Positions 27,646 through 36,362 of a DNA stretch of 64,000 nt are shown piece after piece; position 1 is the stretch's first letter, and each line of letters opens with the position of its first letter. The stretch is from Bosea sp. Tri-49. Lineage in GTDB: Bacteria; Pseudomonadota; Alphaproteobacteria; Rhizobiales; Beijerinckiaceae. A model generated the notes under the pieces. It made no database searches, was not told where the DNA came from, and saw nothing but the letters and a program-made list of their open reading frames with translations. The translations under genes and the position numbers were made by a program. The DNA is taken from NCBI RefSeq assembly GCF_003952665.1, contig NZ_CP017946.1:3038001-3102000 (forward strand). The letters are read 5' to 3'.

Positions 27646-28746
27646 TTACGGGCAATTGCCGCTGCAGAAGCGGATATAGTCGAGGAGTCCACCAACCGTA
27701 TCCTGTTTGCCTGCTGCGCGGAACGTAAAGCTGTATTTGGCCGCCTCTGTCACTTTCAACGGAACAACACGCTCGACCCATTTGTCCGTGTGAATACAGA
27801 GATCGACCATGTTTGTCGTATTCAGAGTCGCGTTACTTTTCGCGAAATAGACCTCGATACGATTTGTCTCATCTTCCCAAGATCTCGCCCATTGCACCAC
27901 TTGAGGCCATTTCGTAGCCCAGGCGCTCTGTAAACTGGGGTTGTTCTTATAGTCCGGATTCGTATCGTTCTCTGGATAGCGTCCGACGCAGGCCACCTTG
28001 CCGGCGAATGTCGAGGTCGTGTTACGGATTCGAGAGATGTACCAATAGCGCAGCTCGTAATTGCCGGGCTTCAGATCGAACTCCCTCGCCATCGAAGAAT
28101 TGGAGTTGCAACCGGAGACATAGCAATGTGAATCCAACTCGGCGAAGAAATTACCGAAGCGGATCTCATTGCCAGACAGTTGTGGGATGCCGTTGATCTC
28201 GACACCGCCGCCTGTCGTTTTCCAGCCATTCCAGTTCTGCAGAACGCTCCAGTCCTCTTTCTTGACACTGTGGTAGTTCTCAAAGGATTCCGTGAACAGC
28301 ACCTTGTTTTCCGGCGGGGCAACCGGAAGCTTGGTACAATTGCGACTGACCTGCAGCGAAACCTGATTATAGCCGACGATGCCTGCGAAGAGGTTCGCGC
28401 TCGAGCCGGCTGCCGTGATCGTGACGATTTCACCCGCAATGACCACAGTAGGCGTGACTTCCGTCAGGCTGTCTTCGGCGAGCTTCTTAACCGCGAGGTC
28501 TTTGACGAGCGAGCTGTAATCCTTTTTCGGATCGGCATTGGCCTGACTCGCCTGATATCGAATCTCCTGCGCCGCCTGCTGACAAGCGAGCTCGATCGCA
28601 CTCGCCATGCGCTGATGCCGTGCCGCTGCGCGACTGAAATCGATACCGCCGCCGACTGCGAGTACGACTGCCGGCAGCGTCAGGCCGAACATCAACGCGG
28701 TAACGCCGCGGGCATCCTTGAGGAACGATCGGAACAGGCCGGGCAT
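27646..28746 (-). CDS. TadG-like pilus assembly protein
   Basis: 366-residue protein with the N-terminal TadG/TadE hydrophobic motif (DARGVTALMFGLTLPAVVLA, residues 11-30) then the FSRAAARHQRMASAIELA helix of TadG. The C-terminal two thirds are beta-rich, starting with an FTESFENYH segment and WNGW, and resemble a carbohydrate-binding-type jelly roll, not the von Willebrand domain found in longer TadG proteins. ATG 28746 is preferred over TTG 28761 because GAGG lies 8 nt upstream. AT content is a little higher than in its neighbours. Confidence 0.75.
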   Translation of the reverse strand: MPGLFRSFLKDARGVTALMFGLTLPAVVLAVGGGIDFSRAAARHQRMASAIELACQQAAQEIRYQASQANADPKKDYSSLVKDLAVKKLAEDSLTEVTPTVVIAGEIVTITAAGSSANLFAGIVGYNQVSLQVSRNCTKLPVAPPENKVLFTESFENYHSVKKEDWSVLQNWNGWKTTGGGVEINGIPQLSGNEIRFGNFFAELDSHCYVSGCNSNSSMAREFDLKPGNYELRYWYISRIRNTTSTFAGKVACVGRYPENDTNPDYKNNPSLQSAWATKWPQVVQWARSWEDETNRIEVYFAKSNATLNTTNMVDLCIHTDKWVERVVPLKVTEAAKYSFTFRAAGKQDTVGGLLDYIRFCSGNCP

Positions 28747-28831
28747 CGGATGGCCTCGCAAGTGGCACAGGCAAGCTACGGGACGATTGCCTGGACGCTA
28801 GGCGCGCGGCGATTGAGAAAACCTTTCCAGA

Positions 28832-28850
28832 ACCAGTGAATGTCACTGGT
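28832..28850. promoter_or_regulatory. Perfect palindrome upstream of the TadG-like operon
   Basis: ACCAGTGA (28832-28839) and TCACTGGT (28843-28850) form an 8-bp perfect inverted repeat with a 3-nt centre, in the 250-nt AT-richer gap between flp and the TadG-like gene. It is about 85 nt upstream of the latter's start. It fits a dimeric repressor or activator site; no regulator is known. Confidence 0.4.
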
Positions 28851-28996
28851 ATCGCTGCGAAAATCGGCAGAATCGCGAGTTCTCCGCCAACATGGTAAAA
28901 TGCAGTTAAAACTGAATACAGAATGTGGTGATTGCGTTTGCAGAAGTCCGAGATGGCTTCGCATCTCAGCCCCCAGCTGTGCAGGCTATGGCCGCG

Positions 28997-29170
28997 CTAC
29001 TGGAGGCCGGGCAGCACCGCGGCATATTTCGCAGCCAGCGACGGACCAATTTCCCGGATGGTGGCGACCGCAGCAATCGAAATCAGAAATGCGATGAAGC
29101 CGTATTCCAGCGCGGTCGCGCCGCGGCGATCGCGCAGGAAGTCGAGGACCAGGGCCGAAAAGCGTTCCAT
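28997..29170 (-). CDS. Flp family type IVb pilin
   Basis: 57-residue prepilin. The leader ends at RRG17 and the mature protein starts ATALEYG, with Glu at +5 and Tyr at +6, exactly the Flp prepilin peptidase site. One hydrophobic helix (about 18-40) makes the pilus core. The ATG at 29170 is preferred over an upstream one 18 nt earlier. It is the major subunit candidate for a Tad pilus, yet no TadA, TadB/C, RcpA or CpaA gene occurs in the window. Confidence 0.9.
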   Translation of the reverse strand: MERFSALVLDFLRDRRGATALEYGFIAFLISIAAVATIREIGPSLAAKYAAVLPGLQ

Positions 29171-29260
29171 AGCCCAATATTGGCGCAAAACTCCGGACGA
29201 TTGGTTAATCCGAAGCGCGAAACAGGTTGGCTTGCCCTCGCCTGATCTTGAGCCCGCCGG

Positions 29261-30646
29261 CTAGAAGGCGAGCTCCGGAAAGACCGGCTCGACCTTGCCG
29301 CTCCAGGCGCCCTGCTCACGAACCGCCAGGCGCTCGGCGAGCGTGCGGCCGCTCTGGGCAATCGCGACGATCGGATCGAGATACTGCGTCTCGTCGCGGC
29401 CCTGTGCGTCGAGACGGGCCCGGCGGGCGAGGCCCGCGCGCGACAATTCCACGACCTCGCGGGCGAGTTCACGCAAGGCGCGGGTCCCGATTCGAGCATT
29501 GAGCCCAGCCTTCGGCACGGTGTCGCGCAGCTGCTGGCGCTCCTGCGCGCTCCAGCGCTTGACCAGATCCCAGGCGGCGGCGAGCGCAGCGTCGTCGTAG
29601 AGCAGACCGACCCAAAAGGCCGGCAATGCGTTCAGCATCTCGACCGGGCCGGCATCGGCGCCGCGCATCTCGATATAGCGCTTCAGCCGCGCCTCCGGGA
29701 ACAGCGTTCCAAGGTGATTGACCCAGTCCGACATGGTGGCCCGCTGACCGGGCAATTGCTGGAGCTTGCCGGCGAGCAGGTCGCGGAAGGAGGCGCCAGC
29801 GACGTCGTGATAGGTGTCGCCGCGCTTGACGAAATACAGGGGAACGTCGAGCGCCCAATCGACATAGCCTTCGTAGGACATGCCCTCGTCGAAAGCGAAG
29901 GGCAGCATGCCCGAGCGGGCATTATCGGTGTCGCGCCAGATCTCGGAGCGCATTGACTGGAAGCCGTTGAGCTGCCCTTCGCTGAACGGCGAGGCGGCGA
30001 AGAGCGCCGCCGCCAGCGGCTGCAGCGCGAGCGAGACCCGCAGCTTGCGCACCATGTCGGCCTCGCTGGCGAAGTCGAGATTGACCTGGACCGTGCAGGT
30101 CCGGAACATCATGTCGAGGCCGCGCGTGCCGACCTTCGGCATATAGTTCTTCATGATCGTATAGCGCCGCTTCGGCATCATCGGCGTCTGTTCGCGCGTC
30201 CAGAGCGGCGAGTGCCCGAGCGAGAGAAAGCCGATGCCGTGCGGCTCGGCGACCGCCTTCAGATCGGCGAGATGCTGGTCGAGTTCGCGCGCCGTCTCAT
30301 GCACGTTTGCAAGCGGCGCCCCTGACAATTCGAACTGACCGCCCGGCTCGAGCGAGATCGCGCCGCCGCCATCGGGACCGGCGAGGCCGATGATGTGGCC
30401 GGCATCGAGGATCGGCTCCCAGCCAAGGCGCTCCTGCATGCCTTCGAGCAATTGCCGGATGCCGCCGCTGCGGCCCGCCGCCGCGCCCTCATAGGGAACC
30501 GGGCTGAGATCGTCGGTGTAGAACGGGAATTTCTCGTGCTCGGTGCCGAGCTTGAATTCGGAGGCCGGTTTCTCGCCCTGCGCGATCCAGCCGATGAGTT
30601 CGGCCTTCGAGCTGATCGGCGTGGAATCGGATACGTCGCGGGCCAT
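29261..30646 (-). CDS. gshA: Glutamate-cysteine ligase (GCS2, proteobacterial/plant type)
   Basis: 461-residue ATP-dependent ligase making gamma-glutamylcysteine, the first step of glutathione synthesis. Signatures: FKLGTEHEKF, the GGGAISLEPGGQFELSG block, MMPKRRYTIMKNYMP and the VQVNLDFASE strand. The ATG at 30646 gives the family N-terminus; an extended frame of 53 more residues is Cys/Arg-rich and rejected. It lies downstream of a second, distinct member of the same superfamily and of rsmE, a usual neighbour. Confidence 0.94.
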   Translation of the reverse strand: MARDVSDSTPISSKAELIGWIAQGEKPASEFKLGTEHEKFPFYTDDLSPVPYEGAAAGRSGGIRQLLEGMQERLGWEPILDAGHIIGLAGPDGGGAISLEPGGQFELSGAPLANVHETARELDQHLADLKAVAEPHGIGFLSLGHSPLWTREQTPMMPKRRYTIMKNYMPKVGTRGLDMMFRTCTVQVNLDFASEADMVRKLRVSLALQPLAAALFAASPFSEGQLNGFQSMRSEIWRDTDNARSGMLPFAFDEGMSYEGYVDWALDVPLYFVKRGDTYHDVAGASFRDLLAGKLQQLPGQRATMSDWVNHLGTLFPEARLKRYIEMRGADAGPVEMLNALPAFWVGLLYDDAALAAAWDLVKRWSAQERQQLRDTVPKAGLNARIGTRALRELAREVVELSRAGLARRARLDAQGRDETQYLDPIVAIAQSGRTLAERLAVREQGAWSGKVEPVFPELAF

Positions 30647-30867
30647 GGGCGCTCCGGCATGCGTGTCCCGGCGCGCCGCCTGCCCTTTCAGGCAGCTGGA
30701 GAACGCTCCGGGTCGAACTGTGCAGCATGACAGGCAGGGGCGGACGCCCCGCCGCGCCATGCGCTGAGGAGCGCCAGACATAGGCGAGCCGCGACAATCC
30801 GACAACGACCGTCAGCGCGTGTCGGCGCGCCTGGACCTTGCACGGATGCATGCACGTCACGAATGCG

Positions 30868-32043
30868 TCAGGCGGCGCCACGCAGCAGGTTCGCCCCTTT
30901 CGGCACAAGTCCGTCATCGTCGGCACGCGTCTGCGCAGCAATCCAGTCGGTGACGGCGATGAGTCCGGCAGTCTGACCGCCGGCGCCGGCACGCGCCTCC
31001 TCGAAGATCGCGAGCTGCATGTCGGCGCTGGTGCCTCCGGCAACGATCGTGCGGCAATGGGCGAGATCAAGGGCACAGCCGAGCGCGACGGCATCCTCGT
31101 CGAGCAATTCCAGCACCTCGTCCAGCACCTGCCCGACCGGGATCATGGCGCGGCGCTTCTCGCAGACGAAGCCACCATGCATGCCGTAGCGCTGGGCCCG
31201 CCAGATGTTCTCTCCGGCGAGGGCGCGCGAGGCGGCGGTCAGATCGGCGTTGAGCCCGGGCTTGCGGGCGAGATGGCACACGAGGCAGCGACAAAGCGCG
31301 GCGATGGCGAGCGTGTCGTCAAGCCGCGTGCAGCTGTCGGCGACGCGCAGCTCCAGCGTCGGATGCTTCTGGGACGAGCGGATCGCCCACCAGATGAAGC
31401 TGGAATCGCGCATCGCGCCCGATGCCACCATGGTGTCGACATAGGTCCGATAATCGGCGGCGCTGGTGAAGAGCTCCGGCAGGCCGGTGCGCGGCAGCTC
31501 CGCATAGGCGCAGAGCCGATAGCCCATCAGCCCGGTGCGGCGCCCCTGCCAGAACGGCGAGGAGGTCGATAGGGCAAGCAGCAGCGGCAGAAAGGGCAGC
31601 ATCCGGACCATGATCGAGATGCGCTGCTCCTCGTCCGGCACCTCGACATGGACATGCAGGCCGCAGAGCTGGTTGCGACTGCCGAGCATCTGCAGGTCGC
31701 GCATGATGCCGTCATAGCGCTTGGCCTCGGTGGCGCGCTGGCGCGCCCAGACGGCGCTCGGATGGGTGCCGCAGGCAAGCAGGAGCATCTGATGCTCGCG
31801 CGCGAGCTTGGCGAGATCCGAGCGCAGCCGCCGCAGCGACAGGCGCGCCTGGGCCATGTTCTCGCAGACCGGCGTCGCCACCTCGATCTGCGACTGCAGC
31901 ATCTCGCGCTGCAACTCGTTCGGGAATACGGCTTGCGCCGCCTCGATGAAATGCGGTGCGATCTTGCGCACGACGCCGCGGCTTTCCGCGTCGGACAGGA
32001 AATACTCCTCCTCGACGCCAAAGCGGTAGGCGCTGCTCACCAT
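30868..32043 (-). CDS. YbdK-type carboxylate-amine ligase
   Basis: 391-residue member of the GCS2 ligase superfamily, the YbdK group with weak gamma-glutamyl ligase activity. N-terminal FGVEEEYFL, the QIEVATPVCEN segment, NQLCGLHVHVEV and the LELRVADSCTRLDDTLA block are diagnostic. It differs strongly from the gshA product next to it. The 221-nt gap to gshA suggests a separate promoter. It is probably an insertion between rsmE and gshA compared with relatives, and its true substrates are unknown. Confidence 0.9.
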   Translation of the reverse strand: MVSSAYRFGVEEEYFLSDAESRGVVRKIAPHFIEAAQAVFPNELQREMLQSQIEVATPVCENMAQARLSLRRLRSDLAKLAREHQMLLLACGTHPSAVWARQRATEAKRYDGIMRDLQMLGSRNQLCGLHVHVEVPDEEQRISIMVRMLPFLPLLLALSTSSPFWQGRRTGLMGYRLCAYAELPRTGLPELFTSAADYRTYVDTMVASGAMRDSSFIWWAIRSSQKHPTLELRVADSCTRLDDTLAIAALCRCLVCHLARKPGLNADLTAASRALAGENIWRAQRYGMHGGFVCEKRRAMIPVGQVLDEVLELLDEDAVALGCALDLAHCRTIVAGGTSADMQLAIFEEARAGAGGQTAGLIAVTDWIAAQTRADDDGLVPKGANLLRGAA

Positions 32044-32210
32044 GATGTCTCTCCCCCGTGGCGGCGCGCTCCGAAGCGGAGCGGCGGCGCCAGACTGCCA
32101 GTCAATGAGTCGGAACTGCGACCGGTGGCGCAGTTTCCACGCCTAAACGCCGAACCAGCCGCGGCGTTCCAACCGGCAGCAAGGACGCCGGTCGTGCGCA
32201 AGCCACGGAG

Positions 32211-32951
32211 CTAATTGGCGGACCAGTCGCCGAGCGTCGCCTGGACGACGGCGAGCGCGGCGACCGCCGCTGTGTCGGCCCGCAGGATGCGCGGCCCCAG
32301 CGACAGGCGCAGCGTCCGATCGCGCTGGAGAATCAGCGCGCGTTCCGATTCGTCGAAGCCGCCCTCGGGACCGATCAGCACGGCGAGCGGGCCGCGCGGC
32401 GCGGCCTGCAAGGCTGCCAGCGGGCTTTGCGCGTCGAGCGCTTCGTCGCAGAAGATCAGCAACCGCTCCGGCTCGAGGGCGGCAAGCGCAGCAGCAAGCG
32501 GCTGCTCGGCTCGGATTTCCGGCAGGGCCAGGATGCCGCACTGTTCTGCCGCCTCGACCGCATTGGCAGCGAGCCGGTCGAGATTGAGCCGCGAGACCTG
32601 GGTGAAGCGCGTCAGGACCGGCTGGAGCACGCCCGCCCCCATCTCGACCGCCTTCTGCGCCATATAATCGAGCCGCGCATGCTTCAGCGGCGCGAAGAGA
32701 TAGAGAAGACCGGGCGCCGGCGGTTGCGGGCGAGCCTGCTTCAGCGCCTCGAGGCTGGCCTGCTTGCGCCCCTCCGCCCGGATCGCGCAGAGCCATTCGC
32801 CATCGCGACCGTTGAAGACCAGGATGGTGTCGCCGCCGCGCAACCTGAGGACGTTGAGCAGGTAATTGGCCTGGTCGCGCGCGAGCTCCAGCACGGCGCC
32901 TGCCGCCAGCGGCGCCTCGCTGAACAGCCGGTGCTTGGTGAAATCCCGCAT
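32211..32951 (-). CDS. rsmE: 16S rRNA (uracil1498-N3)-methyltransferase
   Basis: 246-residue SPOUT methyltransferase modifying U1498 of 16S rRNA in the 30S subunit. PUA-like N-terminal part with the YLLNVLRLRGGDTI core, then the trefoil-knot SAM site: LIGPEGGFDESE, followed by LGPRILRADTAAVAAL. The ATG at 32951 (MRDFTKHRLF) is chosen over an upstream one 45 nt earlier. It shares the strand with the two ligase genes downstream. Confidence 0.95.
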   Translation of the reverse strand: MRDFTKHRLFSEAPLAAGAVLELARDQANYLLNVLRLRGGDTILVFNGRDGEWLCAIRAEGRKQASLEALKQARPQPPAPGLLYLFAPLKHARLDYMAQKAVEMGAGVLQPVLTRFTQVSRLNLDRLAANAVEAAEQCGILALPEIRAEQPLAAALAALEPERLLIFCDEALDAQSPLAALQAAPRGPLAVLIGPEGGFDESERALILQRDRTLRLSLGPRILRADTAAVAALAVVQATLGDWSAN

Positions 32952-33125
32952 GCGAACCCGATCCGATATCCACAAGAATGGCGCGAAAGTCGCCACAATC
33001 CCACGCTATCGGCAAGTGGATCGTGGCGAAATGCGAGCCGGAGCTTGTTGGCGCATGGCTCTCGCTGTTATGGAAAAGCCCGCAACGCCGGGACGGGCGT
33101 ATATAACGGGACAAGAGCGGAGCGG

Positions 33126-33599
33126 ATGATGCGGCGATACGCGACCCTGAAGCTGGCTGTAGCGTTGGCTGGCCTGGGCCTGGCCGAGCCGGCATTGGCG
33201 CAAGTGCCTTCGGGCTGTGAGAATCTGCAGAAGCTGATGCAGGAGCGCCAGTCGATCGTGGGGCAGCTCAACGCAAATGCGAAGGCCAAGCGCAAGATGA
33301 CCCCGGTGCAGGCCTGCGGCATTTTGGGCCGGCTGGTCGGCAACGGCAACTCGCTGATCAAGTTCGCCACCGCCAATCAGGACTGGTGCCAGATTCCGGC
33401 GACCTTCGTCGACGGCATGAAGGCCGACAATGAAAAGGCCGGCACGATCCGCGGCCAGGCCTGCAATGCGGTGAAGCAGCAGGAGGTGATGCAGCGCCGC
33501 GCCCAGCAGCAGGCGCAGCAGCGGCAAGGCGCCAACCCGTTCGGAGGCGCCGACTCGATCACCGGCGGCGCGATGCGCGTGCCGCAGGGCGCACTCTGA
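33126..33599 (+). CDS. Exported protein of unknown function, Gln-rich tail
   Basis: 157-residue protein with a signal peptide (MMRRYATLKLAVALAGLGLA, cleavage near AEPALAQ). The mature part has four Cys residues (GCENL, ACGIL, DWCQI, ACNAV) and ends in a Gln/Ala/Arg-rich low-complexity region (QQQAQQRQ). The family occurs in Rhizobiales as a hypothetical exported protein. ATG 33126 follows AGCGG weakly. It sits 10 nt before ubiA, so may be co-transcribed. I cannot name a function. Confidence 0.78.
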   Translation: MMRRYATLKLAVALAGLGLAEPALAQVPSGCENLQKLMQERQSIVGQLNANAKAKRKMTPVQACGILGRLVGNGNSLIKFATANQDWCQIPATFVDGMKADNEKAGTIRGQACNAVKQQEVMQRRAQQQAQQRQGANPFGGADSITGGAMRVPQGAL

Positions 33600-33609
33600 C
33601 GGCGCCCCG

Positions 33610-34560
33610 ATGGCGCCCTCTCCTCCCCTCACCGACGCGCCGCTCCCCGACGCACTGACCGGGCATTGGGTCGACACCAAAGCGCCACGGCGCCTGCGGC
33701 CCTATCTCAAGCTCGCCCGGATCGAACGCCCGATCGGCTGGCAGCTGCTGCTGCTGCCATGCTGGTGGTCGGCCGGGCTCGCCGCGATCGCGGCCGGGCT
33801 GCCCTTTCCCAATCTCTGGCACTGCCTGCTCTTCCTGATCGGCGCCATCGTGATGCGCGCGGCCGGCTCGACCTTCAACGACATCGTCGACCGCAAGCTC
33901 GACGCGCAGGTGGCGCGCACGCGCGGCCGGCCCCTGCCGTCAGGCCAGGTCAGCGCCAAGGCGGCCGCCCTTTTCATGGTCGGATTGTCGCTGGTCGGCC
34001 TTGTCGTTCTGCTGCAGTTCAACCGCTTCACGGTGATCGCCGGCATCGCCTCGCTGGCGATCGTCGCGATCTATCCGTTCATGAAGCGGATCACCAACAT
34101 GCCGCAATTCGTGCTCGGCCTTGCCTTCTCATGGGGCGGACTGGTCGGCTGGAGCGCGGTGTTCGGCCGGCTCGATCCGCCGGCCTATCTGATCTATGCC
34201 GCCGCGGTGTTCTGGACGATCGGTTACGACACGATTTACGCGATGCAGGACATCGAGGACGACGTGATCGCCGGGATCAAGTCGAGCGCGCGCTATTTCG
34301 GCGCGTTCACCCAGCAGGCCGTGGGCCTCTGCTATGGCGCGACGATCGCGCTCGCCGGTGTCGCCGCCTGGTTCGCCGGCGCCGGCTTCGTCGCCTTCAT
34401 CGGGTTAGGGATGTTCGCGCTCCACCTGGGCTGGCAGGTCCATACCATCGACGGCGCTGACGGGCGCACGGCGCTGATGCTGTTCCGCTCCAATTGGCAT
34501 GCCGGCCTGATCCTGGCGGCCGGTTTCGCGCTCGACGCGCTGGTTTCCTTCGTCTTCTAG
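33610..34560 (+). CDS. ubiA: 4-hydroxybenzoate polyprenyltransferase
   Basis: 316-residue membrane prenyltransferase attaching the polyprenyl tail to 4-hydroxybenzoate in ubiquinone synthesis. The first Asp motif NDIVDRKLDAQVARTRGRPLP and the second YAMQDIEDD are both intact, with about eight hydrophobic helices. Length is normal. The stop overlaps the convergent DUF6101 gene by 4 nt. Ubiquinone feeds the respiratory chain ending in the oxidase encoded at the start of the window. Confidence 0.96.
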   Translation: MAPSPPLTDAPLPDALTGHWVDTKAPRRLRPYLKLARIERPIGWQLLLLPCWWSAGLAAIAAGLPFPNLWHCLLFLIGAIVMRAAGSTFNDIVDRKLDAQVARTRGRPLPSGQVSAKAAALFMVGLSLVGLVVLLQFNRFTVIAGIASLAIVAIYPFMKRITNMPQFVLGLAFSWGGLVGWSAVFGRLDPPAYLIYAAAVFWTIGYDTIYAMQDIEDDVIAGIKSSARYFGAFTQQAVGLCYGATIALAGVAAWFAGAGFVAFIGLGMFALHLGWQVHTIDGADGRTALMLFRSNWHAGLILAAGFALDALVSFVF

Positions 34561-35084
34561 GTCAGGATCTCGCCCCGGATCACCACCGGGCGCTCGGCCA
34601 GGCGGCCGGTCTTGCGCCTTGTCAGGAAGCGCGGACGACGGCCAGCAAGCAGGGCGTGACGACGACGAATGCGGGTCGGCCCCAGAGCGAGCCGGCCGAT
34701 TTGCGGGTAGGGCTCGGTGATCGCGCCGTCGCTGGTTTCGAGCAGGAGCGGCAGGCCGCTGGCGCGGCCGGCATCGCGCCAGACGGCGATGGCGTCGTCC
34801 TGATCAAGCACGGCGACGATGACGGAGCGGCCGTCGCCCGCGGTCAAGGCGAGCTGGAAGCGGTCGTCATCAGCAATCGCGCCACCGGCCATGCGCAGCG
34901 CGATGCCACGCCAACCGGCGCCGCCGCGCAGGATGCGCACCGGCCCGATGCGCTCGATGCGGGGGCCGTCCTGCTGCAGCGGCACATTCGCCGACTGCGG
35001 GGACTGTCCGTTCTGATTCTGTGCGCCACCGGGGTAGACGGGCGCAAGCCCGCTCTCCCCGGTGGCCGGCGTGACGCTGGCCAT
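34557..35084 (-). CDS. DUF6101 family protein
   Basis: 175-residue cytoplasmic protein found next to ubiA in many Rhizobiales. A Gln/Ser/Pro-rich N-terminus (about 1-40) is followed by a beta-rich domain with RIGPVRILRGGAGWRGIALRM and ends in Arg-rich sequence (RIRRRHALLAGRRPRFLTRR). Its 3' end overlaps ubiA by 4 nt convergently. Function unknown. Confidence 0.8.
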   Translation of the reverse strand: MASVTPATGESGLAPVYPGGAQNQNGQSPQSANVPLQQDGPRIERIGPVRILRGGAGWRGIALRMAGGAIADDDRFQLALTAGDGRSVIVAVLDQDDAIAVWRDAGRASGLPLLLETSDGAITEPYPQIGRLALGPTRIRRRHALLAGRRPRFLTRRKTGRLAERPVVIRGEILT

Positions 35085-35328
35085 CGGTTTTAACGCCTCT
35101 CTTTAATCCCTGCTGCCCGGAACCCTCTGTCGATGCGGGGTTCTCGTGCTTGCAGGACGGAGATTGGCCGGAAGGGTTGTCCGAGCGCTTAAGAGCTTGG
35201 GTTAAACAAAGGTGTTGAAGCGGTTTTCAGTCCGTTCCCGGCCGGTTTCCCGGATGATGCTTGACGGAATCTTTCGGACGGCCCCGGTTTTTTCCTTGTT
35301 CCGTCGCACTCTCCGGCCATAACGGGAC

Positions 35329-36159
35329 ATGATGGAATCTTCTCCACTGCCAATCGCCGAGGATATGCTAGCTGTCGTCGAGGCCTCCTGCCGCGAGGCC
35401 GGCCAGCTTGCGCTCGACCTGTTCCGCCCCGGCGCGCAGACAGCTGCCAAAACCTGGTCGAAGGCCGGCGGCTCGCCGGTGACGGAAGCGGATATCGGCG
35501 TCGACACCTTCCTGCATGTGCGCCTGTCGGCGCTGCTGCCGGACGCCGCCTGGCTCTCCGAGGAGACCGTCGACGATGCCCTGCGCCTGTCGCGCCGCTT
35601 TGTCTGGGTCGTCGACCCGATCGACGGCACTCGCGCCTTCATGACCGGCTCGCCCGACTGGGCGGTCTGCGTCGCCCTGCTCGACGACGGCAAGCCCATA
35701 CTCGGCGTGGTGCATGCCCCGGCAGGTCCTACGACCTATACGGCGATCAGCGGCGGCGGCGCCATGAGCAACGGCAAGCCGATCCGGACACGCGCGGTCG
35801 ATACGCTCGCCGGCGCACGCATCGCCGGTCCGAAACCGATGCTCGATGCGCTGGCACGCCTGGAGAGCTTCATCCCTGCCGACAAGATCCCGTCTCTGGC
35901 GCTGCGCCTCACCCGCATAGCCGACGGCACGATCGATGCCGGGCTGGTCTCGCCCGACGCACGCGACTGGGACCTCGCCGCCGCCGATCTCGTCCTCAGC
36001 GAAGCTGGTGGGCAGGTGACGACAGGCGAAGGCGAGGCCATGCGCTATAATCGCGAGGTGCCGATGCACGGCATGCTGGTCGCGTCCGGAAGCAGCCTCG
36101 TCGCTCCGCTCGCGCAAGCACTGCGCCGCCTGCGCGAAAGCCAGCCGCAGCGCAGCTAA
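35329..36159 (+). CDS. Inositol-monophosphatase/CysQ-family phosphatase
   Basis: 276-residue Mg-dependent phosphatase. Metal-binding motifs: LSEETVDD (first Glu pair), DPIDGTRAFM (Asp motif) and WDLAAADLVLSEAGG near the C-terminus. The family includes 3'(2'),5'-bisphosphate nucleotidase, inositol and histidinol phosphatases; Rhizobiales members placed before DUF4170 and waaA are usually called bisphosphate nucleotidase. ATG at 35329 with a second in-frame ATG directly following. Substrate not decidable from sequence. Confidence 0.88.
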   Translation: MMESSPLPIAEDMLAVVEASCREAGQLALDLFRPGAQTAAKTWSKAGGSPVTEADIGVDTFLHVRLSALLPDAAWLSEETVDDALRLSRRFVWVVDPIDGTRAFMTGSPDWAVCVALLDDGKPILGVVHAPAGPTTYTAISGGGAMSNGKPIRTRAVDTLAGARIAGPKPMLDALARLESFIPADKIPSLALRLTRIADGTIDAGLVSPDARDWDLAAADLVLSEAGGQVTTGEGEAMRYNREVPMHGMLVASGSSLVAPLAQALRRLRESQPQRS

Positions 36160-36209
36160 GCGGAACGCAGCGCTGCTGACGTCACGTCAGAACGAAAACT
36201 GCCGGAAAT

Positions 36210-36287
36210 AACCGCATTTTCTTGCTGAACGGGCCTCGCGCGCGGAAGGCGGATAGCTTATCTGATCGCACGGCAAAAAATGCGGTT
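36210..36287. repeat. Separated 11-bp perfect inverted repeat
   Basis: AACCGCATTTT (36210-36220) and AAAATGCGGTT (36277-36287), 56 nt apart, in the gap before the DUF4170 gene. Possible regulatory site pair or large hairpin in the leader; no T run follows. Confidence 0.4.
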
Positions 36288-36362
36288 GGGGCAAGCCGGA
36301 GCGGGTCCGGCAGCGCCTCGGCGTGCTTTCGACAGAGATTTCAAGACACAGGCCGGAGACGG

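Noticed and set aside
32427..33125. Long N-terminal extension of the exported protein gene across rsmE
   Set aside because: It is antisense to rsmE; the signal peptide begins at 33126, which sets the start.
35169..35255. tRNA-like stretch (GTCCGAGCGCTTAAGAG) resembling a Ser-type D arm
   Set aside because: No matching acceptor stem, anticodon arm or T arm with TTCGA could be paired, so it is not called a tRNA.
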